This document shows, one piece after another, positions 1 through 8,724 of a stretch of DNA of 21,478 bases. A model generated the notes under the pieces. The model did no database searches, was not told where the DNA came from, and saw only the letters and a program-made list of their open reading frames with translations. Location: positions 1 through 21,478 of the IMG/VR virus record IMGVR_UViG_3300044612_001798. One strand, given 5' to 3'. The translations under genes and the position numbers were made by a program. Every line of letters begins with the position of its first letter. The stretch's first letter is position 1. The stretch is from a virus.

Positions 1-210
1 CCGCAGTTCCGGCTCTACGTGTCCGAGTGGTCGCCAGCGGGTGACTTCACGGCCCTGCAGTTGCTCACGCAGCGGATCATTGCCCTGCTCCCCGGCTGCC
101 GTGCGGTGCCGATCGGTGGCGATCCCCCAGGCCGTGGCATCGGGGTGCTTGACCAGTACGCCCTGAGCTGGACCAACCCCACCCAATACGTCGTCACCCC
201 AGGAGGCTGA
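1..210 (+). CDS. 3' end of a gene upstream of the tape measure (partial)
   Basis: An open frame enters from the window edge and stops with TGA at 208-210. It gives 69 residues with no in-window ATG start; a GTG at 19 is only an internal possibility. The visible protein is mixed alpha/beta in character, has no membrane segment and ends in TPGG. The next gene starts 1 nt after the stop, and its Shine-Dalgarno sequence lies inside this coding sequence, so the two are probably co-transcribed and translationally coupled. Genes just before a tape measure in siphoviruses are usually tail terminators, tail tube proteins or tail assembly chaperones. I cannot tell which this is from the fragment. No frameshift signal of the gpG/gpGT kind is visible. 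Confidence 0.6.
   Translation, partial: PQFRLYVSEWSPAGDFTALQLLTQRIIALLPGCRAVPIGGDPPGRGIGVLDQYALSWTNPTQYVVTPGG
201..206 (+). promoter_or_regulatory. Strong Shine-Dalgarno of the tape-measure gene
   Basis: A perfect AGGAGG lies 5 nt before the ATG at 212, inside the last codons of the upstream gene. It fixes the tape-measure start. It also contrasts with the head genes further on, which lack such a site. Confidence 0.8.
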
Positions 211-211
211 C

Positions 212-3200
212 ATGGCAAACGAGTGGGTTGTCAAGGTAACGGCCGATGTCAAGGGCGTCCTTGATGCGTCGCGGCAGATCGGGCAGGCGGGAAAGCAGGC
301 GGGGGAGCAGTTCAAGCAAGGATTCGGCGGCAGCGACCAGACGATCGAAGGGCTGCGTAGCCGACTGAATGAGTTAACCCAGTCCCTAAACAAAGCGGCT
401 ATCGGATCAAAGGAGTTTGCGGCTGCGCAAAAAGAAATCGCCAAAACACAGCAGGAAATCAACAATGCGTTAAAGGGGGTTGCCGCAGGGGAGGCGACTA
501 TTAACGGGCTGCGCAACAAGATGGCGGCGCTGAACGAAACCCTAGGTCAAAGCGTAATTGGCTCTAAAGAGTTTGTAGCAGCGCAAAAAGAAATCGCCCA
601 AACTCAAGACAAGTTAAACGCAGCGCTAAAGGGATTTGGAGGCAACCAAAACAGCATTGAAGGGTTAAACAACAGGCTGGCAGAGTACAATAGCATACTG
701 CAAAAAGCTGAAATTGGCTCTAAGGACTTTGTGGCGGCACAAAGGGAAATTGCAGCAACGCAAAAGCAAGTAAATGATGCATTGAAAGGATTTAGCGCAA
801 GCGAAAACACGATCAACGGGTTGCGCAGCAAAATATCGGCCCTCAATGAAACCCTAGGCCAAAGCGTGGTTGGGTCGAAAGAATTTGTCGCAACACAAAA
901 GGAAATCACTCAAACCCAGGAGAGGTTAAATGCGGCGCTAAAAGGATTTAGCGGAAACCAGAATAGTATTGAAGGGTTAAACAATAAACTAACCGAGCTT
1001 AACGGAGTATTGCAAAAAGCTGAGATTAGCTCTAAAGAGTTTGTGGCGGCACAAAAAGAAATTGCTCAAACTCAAGACAGGCTCAATGCGGCACTAAAAG
1101 GGTTTACTGGCAGTCAAAACAGCATTGAAGGGTTAAATAATAAACTAGCCCAGTATAATAGCGCTTTGCAAAAAGCAGAAATTGGTTCCAGGGAGTTTGT
1201 CGCGGCACAAAAAGGAATCGCGGCAACACAAAGAGAAATCAATAATGCCTTAAATGGATTCAGCGGTAAAGAGCAAACAATTAGCGGGCTACGCAATCGC
1301 TTGTCAGAACTAAACCAGTCGTTAGATAAAACAGCAATCGGATCGCGGGCGTTTAAGGAAACACAGTCGGAAATTGCACGCACACAACTGCAGGTTGATC
1401 AAGCTCTTGGCAAAACTAGCGTAGCGGTTGGCGTTCTTGGCAATGCCTTGAACGCACTGGGCTTTGTTGGGGTTACCTATTCGGTGGTTGGGTTCCTGAA
1501 GGGATCCATTCAGGGAGCGGCAGAGCTTGAAACAACCACCCGCAAGCTATCCGCCACCCTTGGCGCCCAGGGGGCTGCTGGGGCTCTCAGCTTCGCTCGT
1601 GAAACTGCCGAGACATTGGGGCTTTCTTACAGAAGCCTGTCTAGTACCTTCGGTAGCTTTACCGCAGCAGCAACGGCTTCCGGTGTACCACTGCAGCAAC
1701 AGAAAGAGCTGTTTGCGTCAGTAGCAAAAGCGGGCCAAGTATTGGGGTTAACCAATGATGGAATCAACGGGACCTTTTTGGCGCTGCAGCAAATTGCCTC
1801 AAAGGGCGTGGTCTCTATGGAAGAGCTGCGTCAACAGCTTGGGGAAAGGCTGCCAATCGCTCTAGCTGCGACCGCCAATGGTCTAGGTATTAGCCAGCAG
1901 GCGCTGATTAAGCTGGTGGAAACTGGCAAGCTCACATCGGCTGAGTTCTTCCCAGCAATCACCAAAGGATTAAATGATCTGACTGCTAATGCTGGCGGAA
2001 CACTTACCGCAGCACAGAACTTTGCCAAGTTGCAAAACGCCTGGCAAGACTTGCAAGACAGCTTCGGAACGAGCCTACTCCCAACGGTTACGCAGCAGGT
2101 GGTAAAGCTGGCCGGGGCGCTGGAAGGGTTAAAGATTGACGCATCGGCAAGAGACTTGCGTCAGTCATTTGGCGTAACGGCCGATGAAGCAACCCAGCTT
2201 GTTGGCATCCTAAAAAACATCACCAAGGAATACGGACTTAGCGACAAGCAAGCCAAGAACCTACTAAGCAACGCTATTGCAAACACTGGGGCCAGTCGTG
2301 ATTGGTTTGGTGAGCTGAACTTAGGGGGTAATCGGTTTGCTCAGGTTCAAACAGAGATTGGCGACCTAGCCAAAGATTTTGCCAGCAAACAGCGCGACAT
2401 ACTAGGCGAAACTAATGCTGCCGTCGCTGCCGAATCTCAGCGACTCGCAATTGCAAAGAAGCAAAACGAAGAAAAAATCAAAGAACTAGCAAGTCAAGCG
2501 CAGTTAGCGGAAGCAGTTGGCAGGACGCTTCAGGCCGAAAATGCCGGTCGCGCAGAAGTTCAGCAGGCCGGTATCAACCTTGGCCAGGCGCTTATTGGCC
2601 TAGAGGATTCGCGTTTCAGTATTATCCGCAATCGCAATAACTATGAATTACAAGAAGCGCAAAAGCGTGGCGCAAGTGAAGGTGAAATCAATGCAATCAG
2701 ACAACAAGGAGACGAGATTGATCGAGCCGCTTTAACTTTTAAGTTTAACGCTTTACTAGCACAGCAGGACCTGCAAAGGCAGATACTTGCCTTGCAGCAA
2801 GAACAAGCCAGGCTAGATGCTGGGCTTGCGTCAGACTCAGCAAGGCTAGAGGTAGAGAAAGCAAAGCTAGGACTAGAACAGGCCTCGCTGTCAAACAATG
2901 CACAAGCCATCCAGCAAGCTGAGATTGCACTGAGAATTGCTCAACTTGGCACGCAATCCGCTGACTCTAAGCTCCAGATTCTCAGTAAGACACAGGCCAT
3001 CGAGGCGCTGATTGCTGGCGTCACCAATGAAACCGCGCAAAACCAGATCAAGGCCGAAGCTGCTGCCAAGAACCTGGCGCTGTTTTCTGATGGCACCTTC
3101 AAGGCCACCAAGGGCACTAGGGACCAGTTCAACAGCTTTCAGGACTTGCTGTACCTCAATCTGGACCAGCAAAAGACCTTCCAGGGACTGGTCAGGGAGA

Positions 3201-3778
3201 CGGGGCTGCAGGTCAAAAACACCGGCCAGGGCTACTTCGAGATCAGCGGCTTCATTGACGGTGCCGCCAAGGCTACGGGTGCCGCCAGAAGCCAGACCGC
3301 TGGGCTTGCCAGCAACATGAGCAATGCTGCCGATGCCGCCAGGTCGTTCTACAACAGCCTGAATGCCGCCGCCGGCCTACCTCCTGCACGGTTCACGGGT
3401 GGCCCGGTGGACGCCGGCCAGACCTACCGCATCAATGACGGCCCGAGCGGGATGAGCCTGGGGCAGGAGTCGTTCCTGTCGGCATCGGGGGCGCTGAGCC
3501 TGATCAACCGACCCGCAAACAGCCTCTGGATGGCGCCATCAAAAGGCACCGTGATCCCCGCTGCCGTGACAAGCCGCCTGAAGGAAGCCGGGGCCCTGGG
3601 CGGTGCTGGCGTGATGCGTGCGGGGCCCGATCCGGCAATGGCTCATCTGGCCATGGCAGTTGGAAACCTGAGCCAGGAGGTAGCTGAGCTGCGGCGTAAA
3701 GCATGGAACGTATCGGTAGGGGTTCGAGGGGACGGGTCCGCGTTGAAGTTGCAGCAGACCATGGCGCGGATTCGTTGA
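212..3778 (+). CDS. Phage tail tape measure protein
   Basis: This 1188-residue protein should sit inside the tail tube, set its length and help assembly and DNA ejection. Residues 1-40 are a short N-terminal segment. Residues 41-405 are seven tandem repeats of about 52 residues with core signatures GSKEFVAAQKEIA and LNAALKG. A hydrophobic stretch follows at about 405-435. Residues 438-590 match the tape-measure domain seen in many siphovirus proteins (signatures ETAETLGLSYRSL, SMEELRQQLGERLP, GKLTSAEFFPAI). Residues 720-950 are a long charged coiled coil. The C-terminus (about 1055-1130) has the FTGGPVDAGQTYRINDGPSG and GTVIPA motifs common near tape-measure ends. The start is fixed by AGGAGG at 201-206. 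Base composition changes sharply inside the gene: the middle is AT-richer and both ends are GC-rich. Confidence 0.93.
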   Translation: MANEWVVKVTADVKGVLDASRQIGQAGKQAGEQFKQGFGGSDQTIEGLRSRLNELTQSLNKAAIGSKEFAAAQKEIAKTQQEINNALKGVAAGEATINGLRNKMAALNETLGQSVIGSKEFVAAQKEIAQTQDKLNAALKGFGGNQNSIEGLNNRLAEYNSILQKAEIGSKDFVAAQREIAATQKQVNDALKGFSASENTINGLRSKISALNETLGQSVVGSKEFVATQKEITQTQERLNAALKGFSGNQNSIEGLNNKLTELNGVLQKAEISSKEFVAAQKEIAQTQDRLNAALKGFTGSQNSIEGLNNKLAQYNSALQKAEIGSREFVAAQKGIAATQREINNALNGFSGKEQTISGLRNRLSELNQSLDKTAIGSRAFKETQSEIARTQLQVDQALGKTSVAVGVLGNALNALGFVGVTYSVVGFLKGSIQGAAELETTTRKLSATLGAQGAAGALSFARETAETLGLSYRSLSSTFGSFTAAATASGVPLQQQKELFASVAKAGQVLGLTNDGINGTFLALQQIASKGVVSMEELRQQLGERLPIALAATANGLGISQQALIKLVETGKLTSAEFFPAITKGLNDLTANAGGTLTAAQNFAKLQNAWQDLQDSFGTSLLPTVTQQVVKLAGALEGLKIDASARDLRQSFGVTADEATQLVGILKNITKEYGLSDKQAKNLLSNAIANTGASRDWFGELNLGGNRFAQVQTEIGDLAKDFASKQRDILGETNAAVAAESQRLAIAKKQNEEKIKELASQAQLAEAVGRTLQAENAGRAEVQQAGINLGQALIGLEDSRFSIIRNRNNYELQEAQKRGASEGEINAIRQQGDEIDRAALTFKFNALLAQQDLQRQILALQQEQARLDAGLASDSARLEVEKAKLGLEQASLSNNAQAIQQAEIALRIAQLGTQSADSKLQILSKTQAIEALIAGVTNETAQNQIKAEAAAKNLALFSDGTFKATKGTRDQFNSFQDLLYLNLDQQKTFQGLVRETGLQVKNTGQGYFEISGFIDGAAKATGAARSQTAGLASNMSNAADAARSFYNSLNAAAGLPPARFTGGPVDAGQTYRINDGPSGMSLGQESFLSASGALSLINRPANSLWMAPSKGTVIPAAVTSRLKEAGALGGAGVMRAGPDPAMAHLAMAVGNLSQEVAELRRKAWNVSVGVRGDGSALKLQQTMARIR
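332..1426 (+). repeat. Seven tandem 156-bp repeats in the tape-measure gene
   Basis: Seven direct in-frame repeats of about 52 codons (residues 41-405). They fall into two subtypes. Units 2 and 4 begin TINGLR and contain ALNETLGQSV. Units 3, 5 and 6 begin QNSIEGLNN and contain LQKAEI. Units 1 and 7, at the edges, are more diverged and share IGLR/SGLR-type starts. Units 2-3 and 4-5 therefore form a higher-order repeat of about 104 residues. The repeats are predicted helical (Q/A/K/E-rich) and could have expanded or contracted by recombination, changing tail length. Confidence 0.9.
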
Positions 3779-3788
3779 GGATGCCCTG

Positions 3789-4553
3789 ATGAGCATCCAG
3801 CTCAGCTATGGCGGCTCGACCTTGACCCTGCGATACCTGCAGGCGCAGCCGTTTGGTTACGCCGAAGCGGAAACTGAGCAGGGCCTGACGGCGCGGCGCT
3901 TCACCGTGGCGGGGCTCTGCACGCCGGCGCAGTGGGTGACGTGCTGCAGCATTTTTGATGCGTGGCAGGCGGCCAAGATCCTGGAATCCCCCACCATCAC
4001 CAGCCGAGCGGTAGGGGCCACCGTGTCGCTCACTTGTGCCGCCCATGGCCGCAGCGTCACCGGGCTGGGTTGCTGGTTCACCGGGGCGCCAGCGGGCGAA
4101 ACGACCGGGGCATGGGTCAAGGTGAACCTCACGCTGATCGACGCGGCGCAGCAGTTGGCGGTGGTGCTCCGCCAGAACGAGAAAGCCCGCCTAGGCAGTG
4201 ATGCCTTCCTGCCTGCCTACGGAACATTCTCGCTGGGGGCCACCAGCCTGGCGCTGTTGGAGCAGCCAGAGGCTTTTGAAGACGGCCCCAGCCTGGAGCC
4301 CACGTCTACCGGTGGGTTTGTGACACGGGGCCCGTTGGTGGCGAGCGAAGTGCTCAACATCAGGGGGGTCACCAATGCCGCCGGGTGGACGGCGATCAAG
4401 GCATGGTTTATCAGTACCATCGCCAGCCGGCCTGGCTCGACCGACTACTGGCCGGTGGATGGCCTCTCCCTTGAGCGGGATCGGATCGTCAGCGGCGGGG
4501 TAGTGGTCGAGCGTTACATCGTCAGCGTCAAGCTCAAGCGGAGGGCTGCCTAA
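3789..4553 (+). CDS. Distal-tail-like protein after the tape measure
   Basis: A 254-residue protein starting at ATG 3789, 10 nt after the tape-measure stop, with GAGG about 8 nt upstream. Its stop overlaps the next start as TAATG. It is beta-rich, has no signal peptide or membrane segment, and contains several Trp and Gly-rich strands plus the ending VSVKLKRRAA. In many siphoviruses the gene immediately after the tape measure encodes the distal tail protein that joins the tube to the tip. Position and the following tip gene support that role. I recognise no diagnostic motif, so the call rests mainly on gene order. It could instead be another minor tail protein. Confidence 0.6.
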   Translation: MSIQLSYGGSTLTLRYLQAQPFGYAEAETEQGLTARRFTVAGLCTPAQWVTCCSIFDAWQAAKILESPTITSRAVGATVSLTCAAHGRSVTGLGCWFTGAPAGETTGAWVKVNLTLIDAAQQLAVVLRQNEKARLGSDAFLPAYGTFSLGATSLALLEQPEAFEDGPSLEPTSTGGFVTRGPLVASEVLNIRGVTNAAGWTAIKAWFISTIASRPGSTDYWPVDGLSLERDRIVSGGVVVERYIVSVKLKRRAA

Positions 4554-7500
4554 TGCCTGCCGCACCGTTTGATGTTCGTGCCCAGGCATTCAGCAACCTG
4601 GGTCCTGTGATCAGTGGGCAGCTATCTGACGATCCGCTGCAGCCTGGAGTTGGCCTCCTGCGCACGCAAGGGGAGGTGGTGATCAGCGGCCTCATCCAGC
4701 CGGCCAAGGGCGCCGAGTTTCTGCTTGGGGTGCGGTTGCCTGGTAACACTCTGACCCGGTTCCCGAGGCGTTTGCGGGTGCTCAAGGCCGAGAGCAACCC
4801 GATCGAAAACGAGACCACCCTGACCGTTGGGTGCCTACTGGCTCTGAAGTGGGACCTAGTGAAGGCGGAGATTTACTACGCCGATGAGTACCCCCAATGG
4901 ACACCGGTTGTGCCCACGGCGGCAGGATCTACGCCAAACATCTGCCACCTGAGCAGCGTGGTGGCCACCTGCCTGACCCGTTGCGGGATCACCCAGGCGG
5001 GCGGCAACCCTGCCATCACTGGTGCCAAGGCGGTGGACAGCATCGACCTATCCGATGGTTACCTGGAAGTGGTCAGCCGGATACTTGGCGAGGCCGGTCT
5101 GTATGGCTTCATTGATGCAGCGGAGACGCTGCGGTTGCGACGGGTGCTGGCCCCGGCCGCTACGGGGCCATTGCTGGCGATGAGTGATCTGATCACCATG
5201 GAGCCGATCGGTGATCCTGCGGCACCAGACGAGATCCTGGTTGAGTACACGGCGGTTGAAGCGCCGCCAAATTACAAGCCCAAGAACCCGGACGACAAAG
5301 CGGTTACCTGGAACACTGATGATCAGGATGGGCCAGGTTACGCAAGGAACTGGACATACCAAAAAACCATCAGCCCCGTACAGACATATGAAATTGAATA
5401 CCAACGCACAGTTAACAACGTTAAGGTAACTTTCCAGGATTCTGTTAGCTTTGTTTCTGAGTCGGTAAACCAGAGCTTTTACAGAACAATTAGCTACAAG
5501 GATAAGGACGGCAAGATCCAAAAACAAGACGTACTTTTTAGGTCAACATCAGACACAACTACCTGCAGTGCTGCCGTAAATCCAACTGAATGGAAATCAA
5601 AGCGAGAGGGCGGCAGCGGTTACGCCCCCCTTGCGTTGCAGGTCAAAGCGACCAAGGTTTCCAAATCTTACAAGATCACAGAAGATGGCCCAGTAGAAAC
5701 ACGGCAAGTAACAGAAGAATACGAGCCACTGATTGCCTTTGCGGGCGGGCTTGCCATTGAAAACTACAACGGTGTCAACATCGCCCAGGGCAACTTCCTG
5801 GTAAGAAAAACTGTAGTTTACAAAACAGAAAATAAAGCATCTGATATAACGTTACAAAAAACCACCGTCTATCAAGCGTGGGGGGCAACGTCGTCGGGCA
5901 AAACGATTGCTTCGGCAACAATGAAAATAGCTAGCAGATTTAACGATACCACCAGAGTTGCTATGACCATAGCGTTGGTCAATCGGATGAGTGCGTTAGT
6001 CTGCAGCGGCAGCGAAACTGTAACCAATATAGGACGCGGGCAAATTCCAGTCCCACCTAAAGAAGTTGACGAGCAAAACAACAAGCTAGACAACATTCAA
6101 AACGACGTAACAACTAACAGCAGCCTAGACAAAACAGACCCAAGGGGCGAGTCGGTACCTCAATCGGTAACCTTGCAGTTTGGCCAGGGCAGCGCCAGTA
6201 GCACGGGCAAGTACGACATGCAGTACGCCCCAGACAGCTACCTCAGGCCCGCTGATGGCGCCGGGGACAATGGCACCGGCATGACGTTTGTCAATGGTGC
6301 CAGCAGCGCTGCCGCCTACACCTACGGCAAGGCGGTGCATGCGATCCTGTCGGGGATGGCCAATGGCAAGTCCATCACTACCGAGTTTCGCAATATCCCT
6401 AGCGAGCCACTGGCGGGGATCTTCATTGAGGCATCAGGAACCATTGGCAAGTTCCGGGCCAATGGGATCACCTATGCGTTTGATGCCCAGGGACTGGTTG
6501 CCGGCTGTGACGCCATGCTCGACGGCGGTGCGGGGCTGGTGGCCGGCGGTAGCGGGGCGGATTGGTTCCCCCTGGCGGTGCCAGCCACCAACCTGTCAAC
6601 CTTGACCCCAGCGGTGAACAGCACCCCAGCTCTAGCGAACACGATCACGGCGCCGGTAGGGTTTGACCCTGCGGCACCGGGCAACATCTGGACCAGCCTG
6701 GGGACTGCGGGCGCAGGGAGTGACGTGTACGCGGCAGCGGTTACCAAAGCCGCTGTAGTAGGCGCGGTAGCGGAGCTTGTAAGGCGCGAGAGCGTGAGCC
6801 GATCGCTGAGCTGGCTGCTGACGGCGGACTATGACACAACGCCGCAGACGCTTTCGTTGGTGAGCGTAACGATGAATTATGGGACGCTGCAAACCTTCAC
6901 GGCGGCTGAGAATCCTGGTGTTGCCTGGGTCACGAATGTCACTACATTTGAGCCTGGAGCGCGGAGCGATGGCCAGGGGTATAACGAAGGCGTGGCATGG
7001 GTGACACCTGCCACTACGTTCACGCCGGGCGGTGCGAACAATGGACCCAATCCAGGGGTGGCATGGGTGACACCGGCTACCACGTTCACGCCGGGGGCAA
7101 GAACGGACGGGGTTGGGTTCAACCCTGGCGTGCAGTGGGTGACACCTGCTACGACATTTACTCCGGGAGCAAGAAGTGATGGCAGAAGTGATAATGCTCT
7201 TCTATTGCTGCACATGGATGGGGCTGATAATGGCACAGTCTTTACTGATTCAAGTTCATACGCCAGAACAATTACGCGTATTGGGTCAGTAGTAACAAGG
7301 ACAAACGTTAAAAAGTTTGGCACCGCAAGCCTTCGCGGGGAACTCAATGGCTACTTAAGATTCTCGCCGGCCATCACGCTTTCTGGAGACTTTACGATAG
7401 CAACTTGGTTTAGTGCTAACAATATAACGTTTGACCAGGCGCTGTTTGGGGCAGTTCTGGACTTTGGTAATCAACAAGTATTTAGGTTAAACGAAGATGG

Positions 7501-7816
7501 AATAACCGGAAACCTTATCGTCTACAGCAATGCCTACCTATGGAGTCGCTTCAACGACTACCATTCCGGCCTAACTTCTGGAGTTTTCAATCATTACGAG
7601 CTAACAAGGCAAGGAACAACTGTGAGATTGTTCATTAACGGGAACTTGCTTGCAACCGTAACATTCTCAGGTAGCATATCAATAGATACTATAGGTGCTG
7701 GGTACAATGGCGTCTCTAATCAAATCTTTGGGAATATGGATGAGGTAATAATTCTTGGCGAATGCCTGCATACTGCCAGCTTCACTCCCCCCACCGCGCC
7801 ATACTCAAACGGCTAG
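4553..7816 (+). CDS. Large tail-tip / receptor-binding protein with C-terminal LamG-like domain
   Basis: A 1087-residue protein translationally coupled to the upstream gene (TAATG). Residues 1-260 form a beta-rich N-terminal part consistent with a tail hub or tip. Residues about 265-525 come from an AT-richer block with different composition. Residues 540-780 return to GC-rich sequence. Residues 787-879 hold four repeats built on GVAWVTPATTFTPG, probably a linker or stalk. From about residue 885 to the end the sequence fits a concanavalin/LamG-type jelly roll: LLLHMDGADNGTVFTDSS near its start, FTIATWFSA, HYELTRQGTTVRLFING and a final MDEVIILGECLHTASFTPP. Such domains commonly bind sugars at phage tail tips. 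The layout suggests a host-contact protein assembled from exchangeable modules. Exact hub versus fibre role is not certain. Confidence 0.75.
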   Translation: MPAAPFDVRAQAFSNLGPVISGQLSDDPLQPGVGLLRTQGEVVISGLIQPAKGAEFLLGVRLPGNTLTRFPRRLRVLKAESNPIENETTLTVGCLLALKWDLVKAEIYYADEYPQWTPVVPTAAGSTPNICHLSSVVATCLTRCGITQAGGNPAITGAKAVDSIDLSDGYLEVVSRILGEAGLYGFIDAAETLRLRRVLAPAATGPLLAMSDLITMEPIGDPAAPDEILVEYTAVEAPPNYKPKNPDDKAVTWNTDDQDGPGYARNWTYQKTISPVQTYEIEYQRTVNNVKVTFQDSVSFVSESVNQSFYRTISYKDKDGKIQKQDVLFRSTSDTTTCSAAVNPTEWKSKREGGSGYAPLALQVKATKVSKSYKITEDGPVETRQVTEEYEPLIAFAGGLAIENYNGVNIAQGNFLVRKTVVYKTENKASDITLQKTTVYQAWGATSSGKTIASATMKIASRFNDTTRVAMTIALVNRMSALVCSGSETVTNIGRGQIPVPPKEVDEQNNKLDNIQNDVTTNSSLDKTDPRGESVPQSVTLQFGQGSASSTGKYDMQYAPDSYLRPADGAGDNGTGMTFVNGASSAAAYTYGKAVHAILSGMANGKSITTEFRNIPSEPLAGIFIEASGTIGKFRANGITYAFDAQGLVAGCDAMLDGGAGLVAGGSGADWFPLAVPATNLSTLTPAVNSTPALANTITAPVGFDPAAPGNIWTSLGTAGAGSDVYAAAVTKAAVVGAVAELVRRESVSRSLSWLLTADYDTTPQTLSLVSVTMNYGTLQTFTAAENPGVAWVTNVTTFEPGARSDGQGYNEGVAWVTPATTFTPGGANNGPNPGVAWVTPATTFTPGARTDGVGFNPGVQWVTPATTFTPGARSDGRSDNALLLLHMDGADNGTVFTDSSSYARTITRIGSVVTRTNVKKFGTASLRGELNGYLRFSPAITLSGDFTIATWFSANNITFDQALFGAVLDFGNQQVFRLNEDGITGNLIVYSNAYLWSRFNDYHSGLTSGVFNHYELTRQGTTVRLFINGNLLATVTFSGSISIDTIGAGYNGVSNQIFGNMDEVIILGECLHTASFTPPTAPYSNG
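6911..7189 (+). repeat. Four tandem 22-24 codon repeats in the tail-tip gene
   Basis: Four in-frame units beginning at 6911, 6983, 7049 and 7121 encode variants of NPGVAWVTPATTFTPGARSD. Unit length varies between 22 and 24 codons. Units 2-4 are closer to each other (WVTPATTFTPG) than unit 1 (WVTNVTTFEPG). They join the GC-rich body to the AT-richer LamG-like end. Confidence 0.88.
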
Positions 7817-7856
7817 GGACCGGGAAAGCTAAGGCGAACTGATCCGGTCGGCAGTC

Positions 7857-8288
7857 ATGGCCTCAATCGTTTTCAGCAGCTTCCCGCTGGATGTTTTGAG
7901 CGGGAACTGCAACACCACGCATACATACAAGGCGATGCTGACTACTTCGGGTTACACCGAAGACCGCAATGCCCACACCAAACGCAGCAACGTCACCAAT
8001 GAGGTAACGGGCACCGGTTACACCGCCGGGGGCGTCACCGTAACCTTGACCGCGACCCTTGACACCGCTTCCACACCTCCAAAGTTAACGGTCACGACCA
8101 GCGCTGCCATCTGGCCGACTAGCACGATCACGGCGCGTAGATTGGTGGTCTACCGCTCACGCGGCGGGGCGTCTTCAGTTGACGAGCTGGTGTGCTGCGT
8201 AGACAACGGCGTTGATCTGGTAAGCAGCGCCAGCACGATGACATGGGCCGCCAGAACCTGGGAGATCCCGCTACCCCCTGCGGCTTGA
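7857..8288 (+). CDS. Small phage virion-type protein (GTGYTAGG family)
   Basis: A 143-residue protein recognised by the pattern YKAMLTTSGYTEDRNAHTKR, then NEVTGTGYTAGGVTVT, then WPTSTITARRLVVYRSRG. This arrangement recurs in a widespread family of small phage structural proteins that lie next to tail or head genes. It is entirely beta-rich with no membrane segment. It starts at ATG 7857, 40 nt after the tip gene. The spacer has no clear Shine-Dalgarno but contains GACCGG at 7818-7823 and CCGGTC at 7844-7849, which could pair as a weak hairpin. The molecular role in this family is not known to me. A virion surface or decoration role is inferred. Confidence 0.7.
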   Translation: MASIVFSSFPLDVLSGNCNTTHTYKAMLTTSGYTEDRNAHTKRSNVTNEVTGTGYTAGGVTVTLTATLDTASTPPKLTVTTSAAIWPTSTITARRLVVYRSRGGASSVDELVCCVDNGVDLVSSASTMTWAARTWEIPLPPAA

Positions 8289-8322
8289 TGGGGGTGGAAA
8301 GCTCCGGTAGGCAGGAGCACCT

Positions 8323-8724
8323 ATGGACGTTTTGATCTCACCTGATGCGCTGGCAAAGCAGGCTCAGCTCACCTACGAAGGCAAGACCTTCAGGATGTTC
8401 CTGGCGCTGCGTGGCGGCACGGTGCTAACCCAGGCCAGTCTGATCAGTGCCTGGGATGCAGTGAAGCTTGCGGCGGGCAATGGATACGCGGAGGTAACGG
8501 GCACGATCGGGACCGGCACGTTCAACTCTGGCAACGCGAGGTACGAGTTGCCAGCGTTTGCCACCATGCCGCTAACCCCGACCGGTAGCGGGATCACCTA
8601 CGACGCGATTGTGTTGCAGGTTGACAGCCGCACCTATCCCGACCGGGTGGTTTTATTGCCGACGCCAGAGACACTGCAGGCTGGGCAGCCGAAAACGTTC
8701 CAGATACTGGCAGCGCTGGGATGA
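8323..8724 (+). CDS. Hypothetical phage structural-module protein
   Basis: A 133-residue protein with a good AGGAG site (8313-8317) 5 nt before ATG 8323. It is beta-rich and soluble, with signatures KTFRMFLALRGGTVLT and TYDAIVLQVDSRTYPDRVV. Its stop overlaps the next gene as ATGA, so the pair is probably coupled. The mix of small beta proteins following a tail-tip gene suggests a baseplate, chaperone or virion accessory role. No family is recognised with confidence. Confidence 0.62.
   Translation: MDVLISPDALAKQAQLTYEGKTFRMFLALRGGTVLTQASLISAWDAVKLAAGNGYAEVTGTIGTGTFNSGNARYELPAFATMPLTPTGSGITYDAIVLQVDSRTYPDRVVLLPTPETLQAGQPKTFQILAALG

Noticed and set aside
604-1383. Minus-strand frames of about 90-100 residues in the tape-measure repeats.
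   Set aside because: They recur with the repeat period and are antisense shadows of it.
3504-4046. A 180-residue minus frame across the tape-measure end and the next gene.
   Set aside because: It crosses two well-supported plus-strand genes and is Arg/Pro/Gly-rich, as GC-rich antisense frames are.
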